A stretch of DNA of 64,000 nt, from positions 372,001 through 436,000 of the forward strand of contig CAXUHB010000001.1 in the NCBI GenBank assembly GCA_964250755.1, given 5' to 3'. Positions 18,562 through 26,227 of this stretch are shown piece after piece (the stretch's first letter is position 1; every line of letters starts with the position of its first letter). The notes under the pieces were generated by a model. That model ran no database searches. It had not been told where the DNA came from and saw nothing but the letters and a program-made list of their open reading frames with translations. Position numbers and translations under genes: made by a program. The DNA comes from DASWOJ01 sp964250755 (GTDB lineage: Bacteria > Pseudomonadota > Alphaproteobacteria > Acetobacterales > Acetobacteraceae).

Positions 18562-18592
18562 TCACGCCCCGACCCTCTCCCGCTGAGAGAGG
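18562..18592 (+). repeat. REP-like hairpin repeat, copy A
   Basis: TCACGCCCC then CCCTCTCCCGCTGAGAGAGG: arms CCTCTC (18574-18579) and GAGAGG (18587-18592). It lies directly after the exonuclease stop, is related to three other copies in this window (31563-31597 inverted, 31665-31697, 62042-62079), and may act as a 3-prime processing or termination structure. Confidence 0.6.
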
Positions 18593-18626
18593 CATGGCAC
18601 CTTTATCCCGCGCTGTCCGCCCCCGC

Positions 18627-19664
18627 TCAGTGCCCCGCCCTTTCCCGCTCCCCAAGCCGGGCCATGCTCATGGCGGGAACGCCGCAGAGCAGCTCCGTGC
18701 GCCGGGCCAGCACTGGCGTGTCGGTGCAAGGGCCGGTCGCCAGCGTCACTGGCACGCCCATGCCTCTGAGCGCCTGCACCGCCGCCGAGGCGCCCAGCGC
18801 GTCCGCTGCTGCCAGCACCACGCGAGGGTCCGGCCTGCGACACAGCAGCCGCTCCAGGAACACCGGCACGTTCGCACCCAGCAGGTCCCCGCCGCACTCG
18901 ATCAGGACGGCATCAGCGAGCTGGTGGAAGCATAAGTCCAGCGCCCGGTCGAACGGTTCGGCCACGTCCAGGCGCCCGGACGGGTAGGTGCTGGCCATGC
19001 CGAACTCCAGGCAATCCATCGCAGGGGAGGCACCGAAATCCTCGTACAGCGCGATCTCGCCGACGGAGGGCGTGCCGGTGGCCTTCAGCGCCACGACCCG
19101 GCTGCAGCCGGCGTTATGCAAAGCGCGCAGGACGGCGACGGCCGCCGTCGTCTTGCCCACCTCCGCTGACGTGCCCACGATGACATGCACCGGCGCGCCG
19201 TGGTCGCCCGCGCCTGCCGTCGGCGCCATCGCAAAGTTTGCCAGCCGCAACGGTACGCCGTCGGGGCGGCAAGCGGCCCCAAGATAGCGGGCACGGCCGA
19301 GGTGTCCCTTGGTTGACGGGGAGTCGCCAAAAAGGTCGCCGACCAGCCCGGACTCCGACAGCACCCAATAGACGCCGTCCGGCGCCAGTCCCCCCTCGGG
19401 CACGCCGCCCACCACCCAGCGCGTGGACTCGCGGTGGCCGGCGGTGGCCAGGAAGGTGTCGCCGGGCACGAGCGTCATGGCGCGGCCGGTCACGGCCTCG
19501 ACGATGATGGGCAGCCCCGGCTCCAGCCGGAAGGCGCCGATGCAGCCCTCCGGCCCGGGAACGCGCAGCCAGCGCGCGTCCCCCAGCGGCCCCACGCGCC
19601 GCAGCGCGGAGGTCCGCTTGCACCTGTCCGGGGGCGTGCCGTGCGGAAGCGGCGTCCCGCTCAA
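18627..19664 (-). CDS. P-loop NTPase, dethiobiotin-synthetase/MinD-like C-terminal domain
   Basis: A 345-residue protein that I cannot place in a named family. Residues 1 to about 155 have no recognised motif (an alpha/beta region with RVPGPEGCIGAFRLEPGLP). Residues from about 160 carry VIVGTSAEVGKTTAAVAVLRAL, a Walker A of the BioD/MobB/CobQ group, followed by VALKATGTPSVGEIALYEDFG and IECGGDLLGANVPVFLERLL. The substrate is not evident; the protein is longer than BioD and no biotin genes are nearby. Its start overlaps by 4 nt the stop of a small His-tailed protein gene, so the two are probably co-translated. Confidence 0.75.
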   Translation of the reverse strand: MSGTPLPHGTPPDRCKRTSALRRVGPLGDARWLRVPGPEGCIGAFRLEPGLPIIVEAVTGRAMTLVPGDTFLATAGHRESTRWVVGGVPEGGLAPDGVYWVLSESGLVGDLFGDSPSTKGHLGRARYLGAACRPDGVPLRLANFAMAPTAGAGDHGAPVHVIVGTSAEVGKTTAAVAVLRALHNAGCSRVVALKATGTPSVGEIALYEDFGASPAMDCLEFGMASTYPSGRLDVAEPFDRALDLCFHQLADAVLIECGGDLLGANVPVFLERLLCRRPDPRVVLAAADALGASAAVQALRGMGVPVTLATGPCTDTPVLARRTELLCGVPAMSMARLGERERAGH

Positions 19665-19876
19665 CCGTCCGTTCCAGCCGGCGGCTTGTGATGCGGCTCA
19701 TGATGCGGTTCGTGCAGCATCTCGTCAGGCGCGGCCTCGCGGATGATCAGAATCGTCCCAGCCTTCAGGCGCGAGGCCTTCTCTATCCCGAGCTTGTCAG
19801 CCAGGACTGCAAGCTGCTCCTCGCTGACCTCAATGGAGTGGATGATGCCGTAAATGCCGGGCGTTAGCGCTTTCAC
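19661..19876 (-). CDS. Small protein with a His-rich tail
   Basis: A 71-residue protein. The N-terminal 50 residues (MKALTPGIYGIIHSIEVS, then EEQLAVLADKLGIEKASRLKAGTILII) look like a small beta-barrel or dimeric alpha/beta domain. The tail reads HEPHHEPHHKPP, a pattern that could hold Ni2+, Zn2+ or Cu+. It is overlapped by, and so translationally coupled to, the P-loop gene. In metallochaperone systems a His-rich segment and a SIMIBI NTPase often work together, but that is inference by analogy only. Confidence 0.7.
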   Translation of the reverse strand: MKALTPGIYGIIHSIEVSEEQLAVLADKLGIEKASRLKAGTILIIREAAPDEMLHEPHHEPHHKPPAGTDG

Positions 19877-19983
19877 CGGACCTGTCCTCCTGCACGTTGC
19901 GCCGGCGCGGGCTGCGGCGGCTGCACAACCCTAGCGGACGATCTGGTGTGGCAACAGTGCCGGACGGGAACTGATTTTGCTGC

Positions 19984-20034
19984 GGGTTGCCCTTGCCGGC
20001 GGGCCGCCGGTCCGGCAAAGCTGCCGGGCAACCC
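19984..20034 (+). promoter_or_regulatory. Long leader stem-loop before the cyclase/STAND gene
   Basis: Nested inverted repeats: GGGTTGCCC (19984-19992) pairs with GGGCAACCC (20026-20034), and TTGCCGG (19993-19999) pairs with CCGGCAA (20012-20018), leaving a 7-nt bulge on the 3-prime side (20019-20025) and a 12-nt loop. It ends 27 nt before the ATG at 20062 and just before the Shine-Dalgarno GAGGA (20053-20057). It could regulate translation or be an attenuator; no T-run follows. Confidence 0.5.
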
Positions 20035-20061
20035 CTGGTTGACCCGTTCCCCGAGGATTGG

Positions 20062-23000
20062 ATGAGCTGCTGGCAGTGCGGCGCGACGCCCGACCGGAAC
20101 GCCAGGTTCTGCGGCCAGTGCGGCTCGCCGCTGCGGTGGCGATGCACCATGTGCGACGGGCATAATCACTGGGACGTGATGGCCTGCACGGCCTGCGGCT
20201 CCGCCCTGTCCACACCTGGCGCGCAGCAAGGCATGCAGCCGGACGCGCAACCGGCCATGTCGTCGGGGACGCAATCCGGCGGCACCCCTGACGGGCGAGC
20301 GCCCATCCTGCAGCCGCAGGCAGGCGGCCCGGGCACGCCACCCGAGCGCCGCCGCCTGACCGTCCTGTTCGCCGACATGGTCGGCTCGACCGCCATCGGC
20401 GCGCGGCTGGACCCGGAAGACATGCGCGACGTCATGGCGGCCTGGCGCGGCTGCGTCACCCGCGTCGTGACGGACCACAGCGGCTTCGTGCTGCAATACA
20501 TGGGCGACGGCGCGCTGGCGGTGTTCGGCTATCCCCGGGCGCACGAGGCGGACGCCGAGCGGGCCATCCGCGCTGCGCTCGCCATCGCCGAGGCCATCCC
20601 GAAGCTGGAGACGGCGGCCGGGCCGCCCGGTGCGCTCCGGGTGCGGGTCGGGATGGCCACGGGCCTGGTCGTCGTCGCCGACCTGCTCGGCCCCGGCGCG
20701 GCGCAGGAGCGGTCGGTCGTCGGCGACACCATGAACCTGGCCGCCCGCCTGCAAACCGCCGCCGCCCCGGGCGGCGTGGTGGTGGACGCCGCCACCCGTC
20801 AGCTCACCGGCGGGCTGTTCGAGTATCGCGCCCTCGGTAGGACCGAGGTGAAGGGCCTGGACAGCCCGGTGGACGCCTGGTCCGTCCTGCGCGAGAGCGC
20901 GGTCGAGAACCGGTTCGAGGCTCTGCGCCCGCCGCGCTCCACCCTCGTGAACCGGGTGGCGGAGCTTGCGGCCCTGCACCAGGCCTGGGCGGAGGCGTCG
21001 GAGGGCCGCGGCGGAACGACGTTGCTGGTGGGCGAGCCAGGCGCGGGCAAGTCCCACCTGGCGGCGGCGTTCGAGGACGATATCGGCGACCCCGGACGCA
21101 ACGCGCTGCGGCTGCTCTGCTCCCCCCACCACCGCGACACCCCGCTGCGTCCCCTCATCCGGCATCTGGAGCAGGCGGCGGGCTTCCGGGCCGGGGACGC
21201 GCCGGAGGCGCGGCTCGGCAAGCTTGAGGCGATGCTGCCGCTCGGAATGGATGCGGAGGCGCGGGCCGTGCTTGCCCAGTTGCTCCTGCTCCCGGTGCAG
21301 CCCACCGCCGCAACGGGCGCGGCGCCCCGGCGGCTGCGGGAGCTGACGTTCAACGCGGCAGTGCAGTATGCGTCAGCCCTTGCCGCGGGCGCGCCCTTGC
21401 TGGTCGTGATCGAGGACGCGCACTGGGCCGACCCGACGACGGAGGAGCTGGCAGGACGGCTTGCGGCGGCCGCCGCGGGCCTGCCGATGCTGCTGCTGGC
21501 GACGGCCCGGCCCGAACGCCTGCCGGCCTGGCGGGACCAGCCTGGGGTGCAGCAGCTGGCCGTCGGCGGCCTGAACGCGGGCGATGCCGCCCGGCTCGTC
21601 GGCGGCCTGCTGGGCGGGCCGCGGCTGGAGGCGGAGGTCGTCTCCTTCATCGTCTCCCGCGCCGACGGCATCCCGCTGTTCCTGGAGGAGCTGGTGCGTG
21701 CCGTGCGGCTGCCCGGCACCACGGGATCCGGCGGCACGCGGGACCGGCCCGGCGGCGGCGGGCTGGTGGAGGCCGAGGTTCCGATGTCGCTGCAATCCCT
21801 TCTGGCGGCGCGGCTGGATGGGCTGGGTCCGGCCAAGCGCGTCGTGCAGGCCGCGTCGGCCATCGGGCGGGAGTTCCGGCCCGACCGGCTGCAGGTGGCC
21901 GCCGGGCTGCTGGATCGGGACCTTGCCCCGGCGATCGGCGAGCTGGAGCGGGCGGGCATCGTCCTGTGCGGGCAGGATGGCGTCTGCTACTTCCGGCAGG
22001 CCCTCGTGCAGGATGCGGCCTACGCCTCCATGCTTCGCAAGCAGCGGCGGCACATCCACCTGCGGATCGGCGAGATGCTGGAACGGGAGCAAGGGAGGCC
22101 GTTCGGCCCGGCGCCGGAGGAGATTGCCAACCACTTCGCCCGGGCGGACGCGCATGCGCGCGCATCCACCTACTACCTGCACGCTGCCGAGCGCACCGGC
22201 GGCCGATTCGCGCTGGCCGAAACCATCGGACTGCTCCGCAAGGGGCTGCACCAGGTCGCCGCCGCCCGCGACGGCGGCGACGGCGCGATGCATGAGGCCG
22301 AGGGGACGATGCAGGTCGCGCTGGGCCGCGCGCTGATTGACCACCTGGGGTCGGGCGCCCCCGAGGTGCGCGCCGCCTTCGAGCGCGCCCGCGACCTGGC
22401 GGCGGCGGCCGGCGCGGCGCGTCAGCTGCTGCGGGCGCAGGACGGGCTGATCAGCCACCACTTCGCCCGGTCGGAGCTGGGCCGGGTCATCGAGTACGCC
22501 GAGGAGGCGCTGGCCAACGGCGCCGCCGCTGGCGACCCGGCGGCGATGGTGCTGGCCTGGCGGTCAAGCGGACACGCGCGCCTGCTGCTTGGCCATCTCG
22601 TGGAGGCCCGCCGCGACCTGGAGCAGGCGCTGCGCTCCTACGAGGCCGGGATGGTCGTCTCCAGCCGGGACTCCAAGGTTTCGGTGTGCGTGGCGCTGGG
22701 GGTCTGCCTGACCCTGATGGGCGAGGACGGGCTGGGGCGTGCGGCCAGCGCGGAGGGGCTGCGGCACGCGGAGTCGCTGGGGCAGCTCAAGACCATGACG
22801 CTCGGCTTGCGCCGGGCCGGCGCCGCGGCCCTGGTCCGGCGCGACGCCTCCGACGCCCTGGCGTTGGCGGGGCGGCTGCTGGCGTTGCAGGACGACTTCG
22901 AAACCTTCGTCGGACGGCGAGAGGGCGAGGTGTTCCGCGCCTGGGCGGTGCTGCAGGTCCGGCACGATCCCGACGCCGTGGACCGGGCCAGGACGGCGCT

Positions 23001-23451
23001 GCGCGAACTCGACGAGGCCGGGCACTGGGCGCTGCTCTCCTTCTTCATGGCCATGATCGCCGAGGCCATGCTGCGGCACGGCGATGCCGGGGCCGGCGGG
23101 GCGCTGCTGCGTCGCGCCGCCGACCTGGCGGAAGCCGGCGGGGAGCGCTGGTGCCGGCCGGAACGGCTGCGCCTGCAGGCGCGATGGGCGGCGGACGCAG
23201 AGGCGCGGACGGCGCTGCTGCGGAGCAGCCTTGAATTGGCGCGGCAGGAGGGCGCGGCGCTATGGGAGCGCCGCGCCGCCGCCGACCTGATTCGCCTGCT
23301 GCGGGCGCAGGGCCGCCGGAGTGAGGCGGCGCGGGTGCGCGCCGGGTTGCGGCGGCCCGGCAGGGGTCATGCGCCCAAAGGTGACCTGCCAGGCAGCCGC
23401 AGGCCGGGCAACCGCCTACCGGCCGATCACATCCCCAACGCGCGGCGGTAA
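20062..23451 (+). CDS. Zinc-ribbon, class III nucleotidyl cyclase and STAND ATPase fusion protein
   Basis: A 1129-residue multi-domain signalling protein, apparently cytosolic. Residues 1-46 form two zinc ribbons with eight cysteines (C3, C6, C17, C20 and C28, C31, C42, C45). Residues about 95-275 are a class III adenylate/guanylate cyclase with metal aspartates Asp105 (LFADMVGST) and Asp149 (YMGDGALAVFG) and the motif VVGDTMNLAARLQ. Residues about 310-560 are an AAA/STAND ATPase with Walker A GEPGAGKSHL (324-333) and Walker B LLVVIEDAHWAD. The rest (to 1129) is alpha-helical, TPR-like. The start at 20062 is supported by a GAGGA Shine-Dalgarno site. The 3-prime end overlaps gapR on the other strand by 25 nt. 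The stimulus and product nucleotide are unknown. Confidence 0.92.
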   Translation: MSCWQCGATPDRNARFCGQCGSPLRWRCTMCDGHNHWDVMACTACGSALSTPGAQQGMQPDAQPAMSSGTQSGGTPDGRAPILQPQAGGPGTPPERRRLTVLFADMVGSTAIGARLDPEDMRDVMAAWRGCVTRVVTDHSGFVLQYMGDGALAVFGYPRAHEADAERAIRAALAIAEAIPKLETAAGPPGALRVRVGMATGLVVVADLLGPGAAQERSVVGDTMNLAARLQTAAAPGGVVVDAATRQLTGGLFEYRALGRTEVKGLDSPVDAWSVLRESAVENRFEALRPPRSTLVNRVAELAALHQAWAEASEGRGGTTLLVGEPGAGKSHLAAAFEDDIGDPGRNALRLLCSPHHRDTPLRPLIRHLEQAAGFRAGDAPEARLGKLEAMLPLGMDAEARAVLAQLLLLPVQPTAATGAAPRRLRELTFNAAVQYASALAAGAPLLVVIEDAHWADPTTEELAGRLAAAAAGLPMLLLATARPERLPAWRDQPGVQQLAVGGLNAGDAARLVGGLLGGPRLEAEVVSFIVSRADGIPLFLEELVRAVRLPGTTGSGGTRDRPGGGGLVEAEVPMSLQSLLAARLDGLGPAKRVVQAASAIGREFRPDRLQVAAGLLDRDLAPAIGELERAGIVLCGQDGVCYFRQALVQDAAYASMLRKQRRHIHLRIGEMLEREQGRPFGPAPEEIANHFARADAHARASTYYLHAAERTGGRFALAETIGLLRKGLHQVAAARDGGDGAMHEAEGTMQVALGRALIDHLGSGAPEVRAAFERARDLAAAAGAARQLLRAQDGLISHHFARSELGRVIEYAEEALANGAAAGDPAAMVLAWRSSGHARLLLGHLVEARRDLEQALRSYEAGMVVSSRDSKVSVCVALGVCLTLMGEDGLGRAASAEGLRHAESLGQLKTMTLGLRRAGAAALVRRDASDALALAGRLLALQDDFETFVGRREGEVFRAWAVLQVRHDPDAVDRARTALRELDEAGHWALLSFFMAMIAEAMLRHGDAGAGGALLRRAADLAEAGGERWCRPERLRLQARWAADAEARTALLRSSLELARQEGAALWERRAAADLIRLLRAQGRRSEAARVRAGLRRPGRGHAPKGDLPGSRRPGNRLPADHIPNARR

Positions 23452-23750
23452 ACGTCCAGCAGGCTCTCCTGCTCCTCGACCTCGGCCGGCTCCTGCTTGC
23501 GGATGCGGATGATCTGCCGGATCACCTTCACGTCGAACCCGGCGGACTTCGCCTCGGCAAAGATGTCCTTGATGTCGGAGCCGAGCGCCTTGCGCTCCTC
23601 CTCCAGCCGCTCGATCCGCTCGATCAGGGAGCGCAGCCGGTCGGCCGCGACGCCGCCGACCTGGGCCTCCTTGGCCTTGCCCTCGTCCAGCACGTCGTTG
23701 TCCAGGGCGTCAGCGTCCGTGTCCGAGTCCCTCAGCTTGTGCACGGCCAT
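23427..23750 (-). CDS. gapR: GapR-like nucleoid-associated protein (DUF2312)
   Basis: Small DNA-binding protein of 107 residues. In Caulobacter GapR binds overtwisted AT-rich DNA ahead of forks and polymerases and supports type II topoisomerases. The conserved core is seen: AADRLRSLIERIERLEEERKALG, then DIKDIFAEAKSAGFDVKVIRQIIRIRKQ. The N-terminal 30 residues are acidic and variable. It is common across Alphaproteobacteria and supports the lineage assignment. The stop codon lies inside the 3-prime end of the cyclase gene, a convergent overlap of 25 nt. Confidence 0.95.
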   Translation of the reverse strand: MAVHKLRDSDTDADALDNDVLDEGKAKEAQVGGVAADRLRSLIERIERLEEERKALGSDIKDIFAEAKSAGFDVKVIRQIIRIRKQEPAEVEEQESLLDVYRRALGM

Positions 23751-23879
23751 GCGGCCCCCCTTTGTTCATGCGGAGCCGGCGTGGGTAGCGGCGCGGGCGG
23801 GCCGGGTCAATGCGGACGCGGCGGCGGTGTTCCGACCCCCATCCTCGACTCGGGCGGCGCGCTGCCCCATCTACCGGGG

Positions 23880-25235
23880 ATGCCACCCCGTTCCCTCCCG
23901 AAGCCGGACCTGTTCGACGGCGGCGCCCCAGACGCCGCCCTGGATGACACCGTGCCCCTGGACGACACCGCGCCCTTGGCCGAGCGGCTGCGCCCCGCTG
24001 CGCTGGCGGAGGTGGCGGGCCAGCCGCACCTGACCGGCCCCGACGGCACGCTGACCCGCATGCTGGACCGCGGCACCCTGGCCTCCCTGATCCTGTGGGG
24101 GCCGCCGGGCGTCGGCAAGACCACCATCGCCCGGCTGGTCGCGGGCGCCGCCGGGCTGCACTTCACGGCGCTGTCCGCCGTGTTCTCCGGAGTGGCCGAC
24201 CTGAAGCGGGTGTTCGACGAAGCCCGGCACCGCCGCCAGGCCGGGCGGCGCACCCTCCTGTTCGTGGACGAGGTCCACCGCTTCAACCGCGCCCAGCAGG
24301 ACGGCTTCCTGCCGGTGGTGGAGGACGGCACCGTCGCGCTGGTCGGCGCCACGACCGAGAACCCCTCGTTTGCGCTGAACGGCGCCCTGCTGTCCCGCTG
24401 CCAGGTGCTGGTGCTGCGCCGCCTGGACGACAATGCGCTGGAGGAGCTGCTGGCCCGGGCCGAGGCCGCCGCCGGCCGCACCCTGCCGCTGCTGCCCGAG
24501 GCGCGCGCGGCGATGCGGGCGATGGCGGACGGGGACGGGCGCTACCTGCTTAACATGGCCGAGCAGGTGCTGGCCCTGCTGGACGGGCCGCCGCTGGACG
24601 CCGCCGGGCTGGCGAAGGCCATCGGGCGCCGCCCGGCGCTGTATGACCGGGACCGGGAGGAGCACTACAACCTGACTTCCGCGCTGCACAAGTCGCTGCG
24701 CGGCTCCGATCCCGACGCCGCGCTGTACTGGTTCGCGCGCATGGTCGCAGGGGGGGAGGATGTCGGCTACATCGCCCGCCGCCTGGTCCGCTTCGCATCG
24801 GAGGATGTGGGGCTGGCCGATCCCAACGCGCTGGCCCAGGCCGTCGCGGCGTGGGACGCCTGGACGCGGCTGGGCAGCCCGGAGGGCGAGCTGGCCATCG
24901 TGCAGGCCATCCTGTACCTGGGCACCGCCCCCAAGTCGAACGCCCTCTATGCCGGCTGGAAGGCCGCGCAGGCCGCCGCCCGCGCCACCGGCAGCCTGCC
25001 GCCGCCCGCGCACATCCTGAACGCGCCGACCCGGCTGATGGAGACGCTCGGCTACGGCAAGGGCTACAGCTACGACCACGACGCGCCGGACGCCTTCTCC
25101 GGCCAGGACTACTTCCCCCCGGGCTTGCCGCGCCAAGCCTTCTACCAGCCCGCGGACCGCGGCTTCGAGCGCGAGGTCGCGCGGCGGCTGGAGCATTGGG
25201 CCGGGCTGCGCGCCGCCCGCCAGGATATACCATGA
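23880..25235 (+). CDS. rarA: Replication-associated recombination protein A (MgsA/RarA)
   Basis: AAA+ ATPase of the clamp-loader group that acts at stalled replication forks, 451 residues. Motifs: Walker A GPPGVGKTT, Walker B LLFVDEVHRFN, sensor 1 region GATTENPSF, and the arginine-finger region LLSRCQVLVLR; the C-terminal tetramerisation part contains KSLRGSDPDAALYW and ends in the usual YFPPGLP region. ATG 23880 begins just before LPKPDLFD. It overlaps by 4 nt the following pseudouridine synthase gene, and the two are commonly linked in alphaproteobacteria. Confidence 0.95.
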   Translation: MPPRSLPKPDLFDGGAPDAALDDTVPLDDTAPLAERLRPAALAEVAGQPHLTGPDGTLTRMLDRGTLASLILWGPPGVGKTTIARLVAGAAGLHFTALSAVFSGVADLKRVFDEARHRRQAGRRTLLFVDEVHRFNRAQQDGFLPVVEDGTVALVGATTENPSFALNGALLSRCQVLVLRRLDDNALEELLARAEAAAGRTLPLLPEARAAMRAMADGDGRYLLNMAEQVLALLDGPPLDAAGLAKAIGRRPALYDRDREEHYNLTSALHKSLRGSDPDAALYWFARMVAGGEDVGYIARRLVRFASEDVGLADPNALAQAVAAWDAWTRLGSPEGELAIVQAILYLGTAPKSNALYAGWKAAQAAARATGSLPPPAHILNAPTRLMETLGYGKGYSYDHDAPDAFSGQDYFPPGLPRQAFYQPADRGFEREVARRLEHWAGLRAARQDIP

Positions 25236-26227
25236 CAACAGTGCAAACCCGCGCCGTGACCGATGACGAGGCCGAGCTGCGGCTGGACCGCTGGTTCCGC
25301 CGCCACTTCCCACAGGTCACGCAGGGCGCCATCCAGAAGCTGTGCCGCACCGGGCAAATCCGCGTGGACGGCAAGCGGGCCGAGACGGGCACCCGGCTGG
25401 AGCCGGGCCAGGCCGTCCGCGTCCCCCCGCTGCCGGACGCGCCGCCGCCCAGGCCCGCCGAATCCCACCAGTTCAACCCGGCCATCGCCCGTGAACTGGA
25501 GGCGATGGTGCTGCATCGGGACGACCATGTTCTGGTGCTGAACAAGCCGCATGGCCTGGCCGTCCAGGGCGGCCCCGGCATCACCCGGCACCTGGATGGT
25601 TTGCTGGACGGCTTGCGGATGGGCAGCGAGCACCGGCCCCGCCTGGTGCATCGGCTGGACCGCGACACCTCGGGCTGCCTGGTGCTGGCGCGGACGCCGG
25701 GGACGGCAGCCAAGCTGGCGGCGGCGTTCCGCGGCCGGGACGTGGCCAAGACCTACTGGGCCGTCGTCGCCGGACGCCCGGTGCCGGTGGAGGGGCGGAT
25801 AGATCTGCCGCTGCTGCGCTACACCGGCCCGCGCGGGGAGCGCAGCGTGCCGGCGGCGCGGGACGACAAGGAGGGTGCGCGGGCCGTCACCGACTACGCC
25901 ACGTTGGACCACGCCGGGCAGAAGCTGGCCTGGATGGAGCTGTCGCCCATCACCGGGCGCACCCACCAGTTGCGGGTGCATTGCGTGGCGCTGGGCGCCC
26001 CCATCGTGGGGGACACCAAGTATCACGAACCCGACCAGAACGGCTCCAAGTCGGCCTTGGTCGAGGGCTTGTCCGACAAGCTGCACCTGCACGCCCGCGC
26101 GCTGGACATCCCGCACCCGGCCGGCGGGCGGCTGGTGGTGGAGGCCGAGCTGCCGCCGCACATGCTGGGGACGTTCGGGACGCTGGGGTTCGAGGCCAAG
26201 CCGGCCAGGGGGCCGCGCCGGGCATGA
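25232..26227 (+). CDS. RluA/RluC-family pseudouridine synthase
   Basis: Isomerises uridine to pseudouridine in 23S rRNA (RluC-type sites) or tRNA; 331 residues. An N-terminal S4 domain (LRLDRWFRRHFPQVTQGAIQKLCRTG) is followed by the catalytic core with the aspartate in LVHRLDRDTSGCLVLAR and the later GRTHQLRVH motif. ATG 25232 overlaps the rarA stop (ATGA), and its stop overlaps the asmA-like start (ATGA), so rarA, this gene and asmA are a coupled set. Precise RNA target not determined. Confidence 0.94.
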   Translation: MTTVQTRAVTDDEAELRLDRWFRRHFPQVTQGAIQKLCRTGQIRVDGKRAETGTRLEPGQAVRVPPLPDAPPPRPAESHQFNPAIARELEAMVLHRDDHVLVLNKPHGLAVQGGPGITRHLDGLLDGLRMGSEHRPRLVHRLDRDTSGCLVLARTPGTAAKLAAAFRGRDVAKTYWAVVAGRPVPVEGRIDLPLLRYTGPRGERSVPAARDDKEGARAVTDYATLDHAGQKLAWMELSPITGRTHQLRVHCVALGAPIVGDTKYHEPDQNGSKSALVEGLSDKLHLHARALDIPHPAGGRLVVEAELPPHMLGTFGTLGFEAKPARGPRRA

